This document shows, one piece after another, positions 1 through 9,859 of a DNA stretch of 64,000 nt. The notes under the pieces are model-generated. The model was given only the letters and a program-made list of their open reading frames with translations, did no database searches and was not told where the DNA came from. The translations under genes and the position numbers were made by a program. This stretch comes from Thraustochytrium sp. TN22 (Eukaryota; Sar; Bigyra; Thraustochytrida; Thraustochytriidae): contig JABLUY010000200.1 of the NCBI GenBank assembly GCA_013306675.1, forward strand, positions 1 through 64,000, in the 5' to 3' direction. Numbering within the stretch: position 1 is the first letter of the stretch; every line of letters starts with the position of its first letter.

Positions 1-1
1 C

Positions 2-262
2 CAGGCCCGCTACGAGGATGCGCTGCGCTACTACAACGAGGCGCTGGAGCTGTACCGGGAGGCCCTCGGGCCGCGGCACCGAGATGTTGCGGACACGCTG
101 TACAACATCGCACTTCTGCACAAGGCACAGGGTCGGTTCGGTCAAGCGTTGCCCCTGTTTGAGGAGGCGCGGAGCATTTCCGAGGAGGTGTTGGGCTCTG
201 AGCACTCAGATACGCTGGACGCTGCGGCTGAGGTCCAACGCTGCCGCGACCAGTTGCGTTGA
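2..262 (+). CDS. TPR-repeat protein, C-terminal fragment (5' partial)
   Basis: The frame is open from the first complete codon of the window to a TGA at 260-262, giving the last 86 residues of a protein whose start lies upstream. It shows tetratricopeptide repeats of the kinesin-light-chain/nephrocystin-3 type. One repeat has the pattern YEDALRYYNEALELYREALG, followed by HRDVADTLYNIALLHKAQGR and then LPLFEEARSISEEVLG with HSDT. The 42-residue spacing with conserved 'HPDVA.TL.NLA' logic is typical of TPR_12 arrays, which act as protein-interaction scaffolds. The partner and the rest of the protein cannot be seen. The family assignment is firm and the specific function is unknown. Confidence 0.75.
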   Translation, partial: QARYEDALRYYNEALELYREALGPRHRDVADTLYNIALLHKAQGRFGQALPLFEEARSISEEVLGSEHSDTLDAAAEVQRCRDQLR

Positions 263-411
263 TGGGGTCGATGATGAGATGCATGAATGATGTTTGTTTT
301 CTTGCAAAGTGTCGCTGGCATGCATGGTTGCTGTTCCTCGTACGGGCCTTGACGGGCCGCGGGAGCAAACGAGGCAGAGCAAAGCATCGAATCAGGGGTT
401 TGAGATGTTCT

Positions 412-439
412 TTATTCATTTATTCATTCATTCATTCAT
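412..439. repeat. ATTC tetranucleotide microsatellite
   Basis: A short run of ATTC/ATTT units lies immediately downstream of the stop codon of the minus-strand CCDC57-like gene (stop at 442-444), so it is probably in that gene's 3' UTR. It is one of the few AT-rich tracts in the area. Confidence 0.8.
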
Positions 440-441
440 CG

Positions 442-3339
442 TCAGTCCTCGTCGTGCTCGTCACGAACGTTGTAATTGCGCACGCGCCGCTGGCCGACCT
501 GGACCTGGCCCGGTCGTGAGGCGGGGCGCGGGGACGGGGCAGCAGTTGTCCGCTGCTGCTGCGGCCGGGGCGCTCGGGGCGAGGATGCAGCCGTCGTGGG
601 ACGCGCGGCGCGCTCCAGGCGGCGCCGGGCCTCGGCGAGGCGTTCTCGCGCCTGCGACGGCCGTGCCGCAGGTGGCTGCTGGCCCACGACGCTGAGTGAA
701 GCGCTGAGGTCCTCGTCGCCGTCGCCGTCCTGCGAGGCATCATCGTCGGCGAGCTTGGCAGAGGCGACTGCGGCGGCTGCTGCGGCGCGGGCTTCGCGCA
801 GCTCGAGCTTGAGCTTGCGGTTTTGAGCGACGAGCTGGTCCAGCGCGAGCTCCACGCTGCGGATCTTGCTCTGGAATGTGGCAGCGACCTGCTTCTCGAG
901 GGCATCGAGCTGGTCGGCCGTGGGGCCGGCGCCGGAGGAGCGTTTGAGGTCTGCACGGAGCTTGTTGCAGAGGTCGCCGAGGCGGTCGCGCTCGTGGTTG
1001 GCCGCCTCGAGCTCTGCGCGCAGGGCGGCAAGCTCGGTGCGCAGGGCGACGAGGTCGGCAAGGCGTCGCGGGCTGCCGGGCTCCTCAGCGTCCGCCACGA
1101 CGCGCGCACCCTGCGCGCGCAGCAGCTCGAGCTGACCGGCCTGTGTCGCCAGTAGACCGCGTAGGATGGGGACCTCGGCGGCAGGACCCGTAGCAGAGGC
1201 GCCCGGCGGGTCATTCTCCGTGGCGGCCTGCAGGTGCCGAATGTAGGCATGCAGCTGGTTCGCCTGTTCGCGCAAAAGTCGGTTCTCGCTGCGGAGGTAG
1301 CCGTCCTGCGGCTCGCTTTGCTGCTGGCTAGTCTGCGCTGCCGTCGCGTTGGGCGGCAGTGGTGGCGACGCCGGCGACGCCAGCGGGCGCTGCGGACTCG
1401 CGGCCTGCAGACGGTCGGTGAGCGTTTCCATCTCGCCGCGCATGGCGCGCAGCGCGTTCTGAAGGGCCTCCTTCTCCATGTGCAGCGTCGCGTTGGCCTC
1501 CTGCAGGTGCACGGCGTCCCCGACAGTGGCGCCTGCAGGCCCGGCGGCATTCGAGGCCGAGGTCATGGTGCTTATGGGCGACGGCGGGCCCATGTCGCCG
1601 TCGAAGAGCGAGGCGTGGGAGTCGGCCATGGAGTTCCGGGGCGGAGCGCGGCTGCGCAGCGTGCGCATCTCGGCCTGCACGGTGGTGACCTGCGCGCGGA
1701 GCTCCGTGTTGGCGGTCTGCAAGTCGGCAACGGAGGCGTCGAGCGTGTCGGCGCGTGCCCGAAGGCGGTCGCGCTCGTCGCGGAGCGAGGCGACCATGGT
1801 GGTGTGCTGTGCCCGGGATGATGCCTCGCGGTCGTCGGCCTGTTGGCGCAAGGTGACCTCGGCCTCGGCGAGCGCGCGGTCGGCCTCGGCGGCGCGCGCG
1901 CGCGCGGCGTCCGCGTCGGCCTCGGCGGCCATGAGGCGCTCGTGCGCGCCGAGGAGGTCGTGTTTGGCGGTGGCGAGCTGATCGCGCAGGGCCCGAAGCT
2001 CGTTGTCGCGGTCAGCGAGGTCGGCCCGGAGCTTGGAGGCGTCGGAGGCGGTGCGCGAGGAGCCCGACTCGAGGTCGCGCTTGAGCGCATCGACCTCGCG
2101 CTGTTTGAGGTTGAGCTGCTCCTCGAAGTCCCATTTAGCCTTGACGTAGTCGGAGCGCGAGGCCTCGAGCTGGTCCTCGGCAGCGCGCAGCTTGTCGGCG
2201 AGCGCGCGCAGGCGGTCCTCGAGGCCGGAGGTCTGGGACCGCAGCGCCTCACTGCGGGCCTGCGCCTCACGCTGCAGCTGCGCCTCGTAGTGCTCCTTTT
2301 GCTGCACAAAGGCCTTTTCGACGGCGTGCAGCGAAGCCAGCAGGTCGGTCATCTTGGCCTCGGCGTCGTCCAGGATCTTTTGCTTGAGGTCCTTGAGCTC
2401 GCGCGTTTCGTCCTCGAGCTCTTTGATGCGGGCGGCCTGCAGGCGTTCGGCGTCCTCAGCCTCCCACGCCGTCTGCTTGGCGCGCTTCTCGTGCGCCTCG
2501 AGGCGCGCCTGCAAGTCCTGGGCCGCGGCGCGCTCGCGCTCTGCGGCGGCCGTGCGGTCTTTGAGGCGCGCTTCGAGGCCCTCCACAGTGGAGCGCAAGT
2601 CCTCGATGCGTTCCTCGTAGTCTGCGTAGCGTTGGCGCGCAATCTCGTCGAAGGAGGCGGCCATCTCGCGGCGCTGCGCCTCCAGGTCCTCGTCCTTGTC
2701 GCGCAGGCGGTGCTCGAGCTGCGCGCGCGCCTCCTCGAGTGCCTGCCGCTCCTTGCGGTGGCGCGCCTCGAGCGCCACGCGCGCGCCGTCCATGTTTGCG
2801 CGCAGGTCGGCGAGCCTGCGTTCGTGCGCGCTCTCCGCCTCGCGTGCGCTCGCGGCAGCGGCCTCCAGCTGCGCCTCCAGGCTGTCTGCGTGTGCGCGCA
2901 GCTCGCTCACTTCGGCCTCCTTGTCGCGCAGCACGACCTTGACCTGCGCGAAGGCCGCCTCGTACCTGCTCAGGTCCGCGTCGCGGTCGTCGATCAGCTG
3001 CAGGTTGTACTGGAAGTCCTCCCCCATCTTCTTTAGCCGCGCGCGCAGGCTCTGCGCCTCCTTGTCCTTGGCCCGCACCGCCTGCTCCAGCGCGCGCAGC
3101 CTGTACTCGTTCATGTCCTGCAGCTCGCGTTCTTTCTGATGGATCAGCTCGCGCAGGTCCGCGCCGCCGGCGCCGGCGCGCGTGCCCAGCCCGCCCAGGC
3201 GGCCATCCTCCACCTCCCCGCCCCGCTCCTCGTCCTCCTCGTCCTCCTCCTCGTCCCTGCCGAAGAGCGCGCCGCCGCGCGACGACGACGCGAAGGAGAG
3301 CTCCGCCAGCAGCGACTCCGCGCTCGCGCCCGCCTCCAT
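442..3339 (-). CDS. CCDC57: CCDC57-like coiled-coil centriolar protein
   Basis: A 965-residue, almost wholly coiled-coil protein. The start is the ATG at 3337-3339 (MEAGASAESLL, good Kozak context GCC-ATG-G). The frame stays open further upstream, but that stretch has no ATG. After a short acidic N-terminus, the block around residues 110-160 (KERELQDMNEYRLRALEQA, then GEDFQYNLQLIDDRDADL and RYEAAFAQ) matches my memory of the N-terminus of animal CCDC57, which has an EDFVYNLQVLEERD-like block. A later NALRAMRGEMETL segment also fits CCDC57. In animals CCDC57 is a centrosome and microtubule protein needed for centriole duplication and ciliogenesis, so the gene implies a flagellated stage here. 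The C-terminus is a Pro/Arg/Ser-rich tail. Family assignment rests on recalled similarity; generic coiled coils are the alternative. Confidence 0.8.
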   Translation of the reverse strand: MEAGASAESLLAELSFASSSRGGALFGRDEEEDEEDEERGGEVEDGRLGGLGTRAGAGGADLRELIHQKERELQDMNEYRLRALEQAVRAKDKEAQSLRARLKKMGEDFQYNLQLIDDRDADLSRYEAAFAQVKVVLRDKEAEVSELRAHADSLEAQLEAAAASAREAESAHERRLADLRANMDGARVALEARHRKERQALEEARAQLEHRLRDKDEDLEAQRREMAASFDEIARQRYADYEERIEDLRSTVEGLEARLKDRTAAAERERAAAQDLQARLEAHEKRAKQTAWEAEDAERLQAARIKELEDETRELKDLKQKILDDAEAKMTDLLASLHAVEKAFVQQKEHYEAQLQREAQARSEALRSQTSGLEDRLRALADKLRAAEDQLEASRSDYVKAKWDFEEQLNLKQREVDALKRDLESGSSRTASDASKLRADLADRDNELRALRDQLATAKHDLLGAHERLMAAEADADAARARAAEADRALAEAEVTLRQQADDREASSRAQHTTMVASLRDERDRLRARADTLDASVADLQTANTELRAQVTTVQAEMRTLRSRAPPRNSMADSHASLFDGDMGPPSPISTMTSASNAAGPAGATVGDAVHLQEANATLHMEKEALQNALRAMRGEMETLTDRLQAASPQRPLASPASPPLPPNATAAQTSQQQSEPQDGYLRSENRLLREQANQLHAYIRHLQAATENDPPGASATGPAAEVPILRGLLATQAGQLELLRAQGARVVADAEEPGSPRRLADLVALRTELAALRAELEAANHERDRLGDLCNKLRADLKRSSGAGPTADQLDALEKQVAATFQSKIRSVELALDQLVAQNRKLKLELREARAAAAAAVASAKLADDDASQDGDGDEDLSASLSVVGQQPPAARPSQARERLAEARRRLERAARPTTAASSPRAPRPQQQRTTAAPSPRPASRPGQVQVGQRRVRNYNVRDEHDED

Positions 3340-3884
3340 GGCGCGCGGCCGGCGCTGCCGCCGAGCCTCGCCGCCGCGCGCGCGCGGCCGGACTGCCCGC
3401 GCGCGCGGCGCTGCGGTGGTCGCGGCGGCGGCGGGGCCTGCGCGCGCCGCGGGAAAAACCGCCACCTGCTTGCTACTACGCGACGGCGGCGCAGGACGAG
3501 CTCAAGGAGAGCTGCAAACTCGCGACGCGTGGCGCACGCAGGTCCTGGAGTGGGAGGCTGCGAAGCTCGGCTCGTGCTCGCGCTGCCGTTGGGATCGATG
3601 AAGAGTGGAGGAGGCCTCGGACGGGAAATCTGGCGCGCAGCTCAGGCTGGCATGACAACTTGCGAGCAGAAGCACAAGCCGGAGAGGCTGATGGAGAGGA
3701 CGTGGGCATGCGCACTGGCACGCGAGCAGCGGCAGCCACGGCTCAGCCGGCTGTGAACTACAGTCGTACGTAAGGCTCATCTGACTGGAAGAATCTAACC
3801 AAGAAGGCGAAGTTTAGCACCCAGGCGCGACGACGTAGACAGCCCATGCCTGCGCGAGCGCGTGGTTCGGTTGTGTCGTCGTCG
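3340..3884. other. Intergenic: CCDC57-like promoter and PSMG2 3' flank
   Basis: 545 bp between two minus-strand genes. The part next to 3340 is the presumptive CCDC57-like promoter and 5' UTR, extremely GC-rich. The part next to 3885 is the 3' flank of the PSMG2 gene and is less GC-rich. Short open frames here look like GC-driven shadows, and I see no gene. Confidence 0.5.
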
Positions 3885-4712
3885 TCACTGGAAGAGCGCG
3901 ACCTCAGGACGGCCGCCGTCCAGGTACTGCCAGCAGGACGGAGGGCGCCAGGCCTTGGGGGTCTCAGGCAAGGGCGCGGCGAGCGCCTGAAAGGCGGCGG
4001 CCATCATGCAGGCCTCGGGGACATTGAAGCCCTCCTTGCAAAAGAGGACGACAGCACGCAGCGGGAAGGAGGCGTCCTCGCAGACATGAAAGAGCGGCGA
4101 GAGCAGACCGGCGCGGTACACGGGCAGGGGGCCGCCGGGGCGCATGAGGGCGGCGGCGGAGGCGCCCTCGCCGGCAGCCAGCAGCGGCGGCATGCCGGTG
4201 GCGCGCATGGCGTTGAGGTCGGCCTCGTCGAGCGCCGAGGTGGCGAGGTAGCGGAACTCATGCAGCATAACCTCCTTCTCGAAGCTGGCGCTGGAGTCGG
4301 AGCCGGCGAGCAGCAGGATGGAGCGAAAGCCGCAGTCTTTGGCCCAGGCGACGATGTCGGCTGCCAGGTCGGCCGCGGCGCCCTCGACGACGGGCGCGCG
4401 GATCTGCAGCACGCTGAGCTTGCGCTCCGGCAGACGGTAGACCTCAACGCTGGCGCAGAGCTCGCCCGCCTCGGCGCCCGGCGGCGGATCCAGCGGGTCT
4501 GTGCCGGCCATGGGCAGCACGTGCGCACTCCGAAGCGCCGCCAGACGCCGCACGGCGCCGGCCGCGTCGTCAGCGCCGGCCGTGGCGCGCGCCGTGTTCA
4601 TGGCGAGGTCCAGCGCCATCTGGCCCACATTCCCGAGCGAGACGGCCGGCACGGCCAGCACGTCGCCGCGCACCTCCTCGCCGAGGCCGCCGCAGCCGCC
4701 GCGCAGCTCCAT
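3885..4712 (-). CDS. PSMG2: Proteasome assembly chaperone 2
   Basis: A 275-residue protein that matches the PAC2/PSMG2 (yeast Add66) family along its length. AVSLGNVGQMALDL near residues 22-35 corresponds to the human AVSVGNVGQLAMDL block. VEVYRLPERKLSVLQIRAPV matches the 'VYSLPSRKLVALQLRS' strand. HEFRYLATS matches PFRYLLTPS, KEGFNVPEACMMAAAF matches the EGDNIPDAL helix, and the tail WRPPSCWQYLDGG matches the W-PSSW-FG end. PAC1-PAC2 heterodimers help assemble the alpha ring of the 20S proteasome and prevent alpha-ring dimers. The length is close to the human protein (264 residues). The ATG at 4710-4712 is the only sensible start. The gene is divergent from PABPN1, with about 0.5 kb between the starts, so the two may share a promoter region. 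Confidence 0.9.
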   Translation of the reverse strand: MELRGGCGGLGEEVRGDVLAVPAVSLGNVGQMALDLAMNTARATAGADDAAGAVRRLAALRSAHVLPMAGTDPLDPPPGAEAGELCASVEVYRLPERKLSVLQIRAPVVEGAAADLAADIVAWAKDCGFRSILLLAGSDSSASFEKEVMLHEFRYLATSALDEADLNAMRATGMPPLLAAGEGASAAALMRPGGPLPVYRAGLLSPLFHVCEDASFPLRAVVLFCKEGFNVPEACMMAAAFQALAAPLPETPKAWRPPSCWQYLDGGRPEVALFQ

Positions 4713-5206
4713 GTCGCGCGCGCCGCCCGCACGCCCGCACGCTCGCCGGCGGGAAGCGCAAGGTCGGTGCCGCGTTTTCGAAATGGTTCATCTTCATCAT
4801 CTTCTCCGAGTCGCTGCCATGATCCATCGTCGCCTCGTTCAAACGGCGACGCCGCTCGCCCGCGCGCCGGCAGCCCCGCGGGCGCGCCGCGGCTCGGCCT
4901 GACCCGGGCCGGCCCCGGCTGCCGGCCAGGCCCGGCCCGGCCGCGCCGCTGCTGCGCGGGCGCGGGCGCGGGCGCGGGCGGGCGGGCACCAACCATCCCT
5001 CGAATCATCGGCCTCGCCTCGTCTCCGAGTCGTCTCGCCTCGCCTCGCGCGCGCCGCAAACGGCCAACGCGCTCGGGGTCGCTCGCGCGCGGAGGCAGGT
5101 CTCGCGGGCGGGCGGTCGGTGCGCGTCGCGCGAGCCCCCCTCCGCCCCGCGCGCGCGCGCGCCCGCGCTTGCCGGCACCGGCGGCGGCGGCGGCCGCGGC
5201 GGCGCC
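4713..5206. promoter_or_regulatory. Shared divergent promoter region, PSMG2 / PABPN1
   Basis: 494 bp between the divergent starts of PSMG2 (-) and PABPN1 (+). It is strongly GC-rich, with one less GC-rich patch at about 4776-4852 rich in TCATC. No TATA box is evident. Designation as a promoter is by position only. Confidence 0.5.
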
Positions 5207-5863
5207 ATGGCGGACGACGAGGCGGACCGGGAGCTGGCGGAGATGCAGGCCAAGCTCAGGGCCATGGAGGCGGAGGTGGCGCGCCTGTCGGAGGAGCAGG
5301 GCGCCGGCGAGGACGGCGCCGGCGACGGCGACGGCAACGGCGAGGACGACCTGGACGCGGGCGAGGCCGCGGCCGGCGCGGGCGCCGGCGCCGGCGCCGG
5401 CGCGGGCGCAGGCGGCGGCGAGGGCGAGGCGGCCGGCGCGGGCGACGAGGGCGAGGCGGGCCAGGACGGCGAGGAGAGCGTGCGCGAGATCTTTGTGGGC
5501 AACCTGCACGACGACGTGGGCCCCGAGGACCTGCAGCAGTTCTTCAAGGACTGCGGCACGGTGAACCGCATCACGATTCTGTGCGATAAGCACACGGGCA
5601 AGTCCAAGGGCTTTGCATACATGGAGTTCGAGGAGCCAGAGGCGATCGACCTGGCGCTGGAGCTGAATGAGACTGAGCTCATGGGCAAGGCCATCAAGGT
5701 CTCGCGCAAACGACAGAATGTCCCGCGGCACATGTTGAGCCGCGGCCGGGGCCGCGGGCGCGGGGGCTTTCGCGGGCGCGGGCGCGGTGGCTTTCGCGGC
5801 GGCTACCGCGGCGGTGGCGGCGGCTATCGTGGCCGTGGTCGGGGCCGCTACACCCCGTACTAA
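5207..5863 (+). CDS. PABPN1: Nuclear poly(A)-binding protein 2 (PABPN1/PABP2)
   Basis: 218 residues with the classic PABPN1 order: a short coiled helix (residues 7-28, [19 protein letters not shown]), an acidic and Gly/Ala-rich linker, one RRM (about residues 92-170) and an Arg-Gly-rich tail ending in TPY. RNP2 is EIFVGNL and RNP1 is [29 protein letters not shown] is nearly the animal sequence. The protein binds nascent poly(A) tails in the nucleus, stimulates poly(A) polymerase and controls tail length. The C-terminal RGG/RGR repeats are expected arginine-methylation sites and the nuclear-import region. The length is slightly below metazoan PABPN1 (about 300). The Gly-Ala repeats in the linker are encoded by GGCGCG-type codons and are probably slippage-prone. 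Confidence 0.95.
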   Translation: MADDEADRELAEMQAKLRAMEAEVARLSEEQGAGEDGAGDGDGNGEDDLDAGEAAAGAGAGAGAGAGAGGGEGEAAGAGDEGEAGQDGEESVREIFVGNLHDDVGPEDLQQFFKDCGTVNRITILCDKHTGKSKGFAYMEFEEPEAIDLALELNETELMGKAIKVSRKRQNVPRHMLSRGRGRGRGGFRGRGRGGFRGGYRGGGGGYRGRGRGRYTPY

Positions 5864-5865
5864 TT

Positions 5866-5928
5866 TGCGTGTGCTGCGTGTGCTGCGTGTGCTGCGTGTG
5901 CTGCGTGTGCTGCGTGTGCTGCGTGTGC
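5866..5928. repeat. 9-bp tandem repeat, 7 perfect copies (TGCGTGTGC)
   Basis: Seven uninterrupted copies of the 9-mer TGCGTGTGC start three bases after the PABPN1 stop codon, so they form the very beginning of its 3' UTR. The perfection suggests recent expansion. Confidence 0.95.
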
Positions 5929-6475
5929 GACGGGCCTTGGTTCTCTGCTGCTTTTGCTATTGTCCCTCTCATCATCATAAACTACTTACCACTGCTTTGC
6001 TCCCGTTCCTGATTAAGATTAGTACGCGCAAGTATGCTTTGCTTTGCTTTGCTTGCTTGCAAGCGCGCGTTGTCAGCATCAGATCAACTTCTGTAGCTAC
6101 AGACACAGACACAGGCACGGACACAGACACACGCTTGCTTTGCTAAGTTTTGCTAAGCTAAGCTAAGCTAAGCTAAGCCATGCATGGCATTGCTCTGCTT
6201 TGCTTTGATTTGCTTCGATTCACTTGGCTTGGCTTCACTCGCTTCCTCCTGACCTCTTGCACATGCTTGCTCTCATTCTTCTTTTCGATCTCGATTACAT
6301 CTCTTGCTCGGGGCCTGGCAGCGTTGGCGCGAATATGCCGCGGCGGATCCGGCGGCTTGCGCTGAGGCCGGAGCGCTTTCGCCGTGAGTACCATGTCGTA
6401 CCAAGCGTCGCGACGTCGAGCAGCTCGTAGGTGTTCATCGTCTTGCCTCTCCGCACGGGTCTCTACGATAGAGTT
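5929..6475. other. Convergent 3' flanks of PABPN1 and the RRM gene, with simple repeats
   Basis: The spacer between two convergent stop codons. It is clearly less GC-rich than the flanking coding DNA and holds TTTGC/TTGC runs near 6036-6060 and five GCTAA units at 6152-6176. No coding potential is supported. It presumably holds the two 3' UTRs and polyadenylation sites, though I did not find a clean AATAAA. Confidence 0.5.
6152..6176. repeat. Pentanucleotide repeat (GCTAA)5
   Basis: Five perfect GCTAA units lie in the convergent spacer. It is one of several 5-bp-period microsatellites in this window. Confidence 0.9.
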
Positions 6476-8881
6476 CTACTCGGCGGTGCCGGGGATTTGC
6501 AGCGACGGGACGGTGGCCCGGCGTGGCTGCTGCGCGAGGCGCGCGGCCTGCGGGTTGCGAGGCGCGTCGCCCGTGCTGAGCGCCGAGGCGGGCCGGTCCG
6601 CGCCGATGTCCCAGCCGGCGGCCTTGGCCGGGGCCGCGGGCGGCTGCGCCAGCTGCTGCTGCTGCTGTTGCTGGCAGTCCACGTCGGCCTCGGTGACAGC
6701 GTCGTCGTAGCCATCCTGCTCGCCATCGCGTTCCTCTTCGGGCTGTGCAGCGGAGTCCTCGGTGGCCTCGGTCTCGGCAGCCTCGACCTCGTCGGCCGCG
6801 CCATCCTCGTCCACGAGTTCGCCCTCTTCCTGGTCTTGGCCTTGGCTTTGGTCTTGCTGCTGCTGCTGCTGCTGCTGCTGCTGGGACGCATATGCCGCCA
6901 TGTGCTGCTGCTGCTGCTGCACATAGTCGACGCCGAAAACGGCGGCGGCCTCTGGCGAGGGCATCATCATCGGCACGGGCGTGGCGCCCGGCTGCACGAG
7001 GTTGGCGTTGCCGTACATGATGTTGGGCGGGTAGACGAAGGCGCCGGCAGTGGGCGAGCCGAGCGGCGAGGAAGGCGGCGAGGAAGGATAGTACGGTCCG
7101 TAAAATGACGGCGGAAACGCGTAGTCGGCCGGGTTGGAGTTAAAGTAGACGGGCATTTGCTGCCAGCCGGACGGTGAGCTCTGCGTGCCTGCGTACAGCA
7201 CGGGCTGAGGCACGCCGACGTGGATGCCAGGGTTGTGGCCAGGTACCGAGGACATGCCGGAGCGCTGGTTGTTGGAGAACTTGCCCCAATCGAGACGCAC
7301 GGACTGCGCACCGAGCGTGGTGCCATGGAGCGTCTCGATGGCGAGACGCGCCTCGTCGCGCGTGGAGAACTTGACGAAACCGCAGCCCTTGTTGGGCGGG
7401 ATCTTGATGCTCTCAATCGTGCCGCAGCCCTCGAAGTGGCGCTGGATTGTGGCGGCATCCACCCTGGAGTCGAGGTTGCCGATGAAGACTGTGGTGCGCG
7501 GCGGCGGTCGAGTGCCGTTCGCGGCGCCGGCGGCGGCCGCGGCAGCCGCGGCCTCCTCGTCCGTCTCCTCCTCGGCGTCCTCGCTCTCCGTGTGGCCAAC
7601 GAGAGCAGGCTTGGCGGCGCGCCCGCGCGCGCGCTGCGTGTCGGGCGCTGAGGCGGCCGCCGAGTTGTGCGTGACGTTGGTGCTGGCGAGCTCCTCGGAC
7701 GCGTTGGAGGCGTCCGAGAGCGAGCCACTGCGGCCCGAGGGGCTTGTGTAGTGCGGGGGCTCCCAAGACCCGGCACTGCGGCCGCGACGAGGCCAGGAGG
7801 GCGGCACGGCGGAGTTGGTGGAGAGGCCGACTCGATTCCGGTTGTGGCCGTAGTGGTTGTGGTTGTGGTTGTGGTTGTGGTGGGGCCCCGTCGCGTGGCC
7901 GTCGTCCGCCCCGTGCGCCTGGCCGTCCGGCCGGCGCGTGGCCAGACTCACGCGCACGCGGCGGTCACCGATGGTGGCGTTGTTCATCTCCTTCATGGCG
8001 CGTACGCTCTCGTCCTGGTCCGTGAAGCGCACAAAGCCGTAGCCGCGGGGCTGGCCGGTCGTCTGGTCCATGATGACGTTGGCGTCCACGCACGAGGCGT
8101 AGGCAGAGAAGGCCTCCTTGAGCATCGCCTCGCTGATGTTGATGCCGAGGTCGCCCACGTACAGCGAGAACTGCCTCTCGCCGCTCTCGCCGCTGCTGCC
8201 GCTGCTGCCGTGCCGCAGCGGAGCGTGTACGTGGCTGTGGCGCGCCTGTTGCGCCTGCGTGTGCTGCGTGTGCTGCTGGCCGTTGCTATCCCGCGTGTCG
8301 CCGTCCTGCTGACTCTGCGCCGCCGCCGTGCTGCCGCCACCGCCGCTCCCACCGCCGTTGCGCTGCTGCCCATTGCGCACGCCCCAGTTCAGCCGGAACG
8401 TCAGGTCGGTGCCCGGGATGGGCTGCCCGTTGAAGGTCTCCAGGACCATCTTGGCAGCGGCGTGCGTGCGGAAGTCGATAAAGGCGTAGCCGGCCGGCAG
8501 CATGGTGCCGCTTTGCCGCATCAGCCGTACGCGCACCACCTCGCCGGTTCCCATGAAGAAGTTAAACAGCGTCGTCTCGTTCCACAGGGGCTGGATCGAT
8601 CCCATCCACAGCGTGCGGGGCGCCTGATTCGCGTGTTGCCTGCCGCCGCCGCTGCTGCCGTGCCGCACGGGCCTCGCCGTCATCGTCTGCGCCTGCGCCT
8701 GCGCCTGCGTCTGCGGCTCCTGCTTTTGCTCCTGCGGCTCCTGCTTGTGCTCCTGCGGCTCCTGCTCCCGCGGCTCCTGCTCCTGCGCCTGCCCGTTCAT
8801 CTCCGCCCGCGCCTCTCCCTCCCCGCCCCCCGCCTGCGCCTCGGCCAGCTGCGGCTCCGCCTTGGCGGCCTCCACCTCCAT
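6476..8881 (-). CDS. Three-RRM RNA-binding protein, RBP45/47-NAM8 type
   Basis: 801 residues with three RRMs: about residues 88-165 (starting RTLWMGSIQPLWNE, RNP1 AGYAFIDF), 236-312 (FSLYVGDLG, RNP1 RGYGFVRF) and 463-535 (TTVFIGNLDSRVD, RNP1 GCGFVKF, ending in VRLDWG). The LWMG opening of RRM1 and the 'IPPNKGCGFV' of RRM3 are hallmarks of the plant RBP45/47, yeast Nam8/Ngr1 and TIA1-like group, and RRM1 also resembles SECp43/TRNAU1AP. Such proteins bind U-rich or poly(A) RNA and act in splicing or mRNA stability. Linkers are low-complexity: Gln-Glu-Pro repeats near the N-terminus, an Asn-His run between RRM2 and RRM3, and two poly-Gln runs near the C-terminus. ATG at 8879-8881. The family is solid and the exact orthologue uncertain. 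Confidence 0.9.
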   Translation of the reverse strand: MEVEAAKAEPQLAEAQAGGGEGEARAEMNGQAQEQEPREQEPQEHKQEPQEQKQEPQTQAQAQAQTMTARPVRHGSSGGGRQHANQAPRTLWMGSIQPLWNETTLFNFFMGTGEVVRVRLMRQSGTMLPAGYAFIDFRTHAAAKMVLETFNGQPIPGTDLTFRLNWGVRNGQQRNGGGSGGGGSTAAAQSQQDGDTRDSNGQQHTQHTQAQQARHSHVHAPLRHGSSGSSGESGERQFSLYVGDLGINISEAMLKEAFSAYASCVDANVIMDQTTGQPRGYGFVRFTDQDESVRAMKEMNNATIGDRRVRVSLATRRPDGQAHGADDGHATGPHHNHNHNHNHYGHNRNRVGLSTNSAVPPSWPRRGRSAGSWEPPHYTSPSGRSGSLSDASNASEELASTNVTHNSAAASAPDTQRARGRAAKPALVGHTESEDAEEETDEEAAAAAAAAGAANGTRPPPRTTVFIGNLDSRVDAATIQRHFEGCGTIESIKIPPNKGCGFVKFSTRDEARLAIETLHGTTLGAQSVRLDWGKFSNNQRSGMSSVPGHNPGIHVGVPQPVLYAGTQSSPSGWQQMPVYFNSNPADYAFPPSFYGPYYPSSPPSSPLGSPTAGAFVYPPNIMYGNANLVQPGATPVPMMMPSPEAAAVFGVDYVQQQQQHMAAYASQQQQQQQQQQDQSQGQDQEEGELVDEDGAADEVEAAETEATEDSAAQPEEERDGEQDGYDDAVTEADVDCQQQQQQQLAQPPAAPAKAAGWDIGADRPASALSTGDAPRNPQAARLAQQPRRATVPSLQIPGTAE

Positions 8882-9859
8882 ACCGCCCTCCTCCCCGCTG
8901 GCGTGCAGGCAGGAGCGCGCCGTCGCGTCCCGGGTCCGCGGCCCTCGCCGCGCGTCGCCGTCGCCGGCCGCGCGTCCCTCGCTCCGCGCGGCGCGTCCGC
9001 CCGCCGGCTCGCCTCGCTCGCCTCGCGCGCCGCGCCTCGCGCCGCCTCGCGCCGCGCCGCGCCGCGCACGCCGCGCGCCGCTCGCGCTCGGGGGAGGGTT
9101 GCCTTTTTGCTGCCGGCGCGCCCGCTGCTTTGATCGCGATGCCGCGCCGCAGTTTGAATTTCAAATGGTCGATGGGTGACGACGACGACTACATGGATAC
9201 GCGCTAGGTTAGCAGACAGAACTTCAACTTGTGGCGCCTGGCTGATGCGATGCAGCACGGCGTGGCGCAGCACAACAAAACTTGGACGACCTTGTCGGGC
9301 GTATGCGCGGCGTGGCTGCCCGTCGTATGTGTGAATCGGAGTCGCTGATGCGAGGGTGGGCGAGCTGGCGACCGCCCGCGCGCCCGACCGTCCGGGCGAT
9401 CGATCGATCGATCGACCGCGCATGCGCATGCGCGTGCGCACGCACAGGGTCGGGCCCATGTGGCGCGCCTACGCGGCACCCACGCGGTGCCTGCGCCGCT
9501 ACGTGCACAGTCCATGATGATGACGGCCAGCAAAGGGTCGTGGTACCACCACTTGACGTGCTTGCGCTGCCGACGAGCACCTGGAAGAACTGCGCGGGTG
9601 CGCGTGGAAAACGCCACTGCACCCACATGCCAGCGCGCGGACACCTCTCAGGCTGCTGCTTGCGCAGTGATGCAACACGAGCAGCTCGACTCGGAGAGGC
9701 GAGGCTGCCAGCACTGCGTCGGATGTGCATTAGCTGTACGGAGGTACCACTCAACAGCAGCCTGCGGGGCCAAGGTTTTCGGAGAAAATCCAAAACACGT
9801 GCACAACCGAGGCAGCGCGTTTGCCCCACTTTTTTTTGGTTTTGAAGAAAGAAGAGCTC
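8882..9859. other. Promoter and spacer upstream of the RRM gene
   Basis: Begins as the GC-rich promoter of the minus-strand RRM gene. At 9153-9165 it holds a 13-bp perfect palindrome, TTTGAATTTCAAA, which stands out against the GC-rich surroundings. From about 9180 onward base composition becomes more balanced. No gene is supported. Confidence 0.4.

Noticed and set aside
3340-3465. Upstream extension of the CCDC57-like protein
   Set aside because: Open but ATG-less (begins at a GTG); the ATG at 3337-3339 has a good context.
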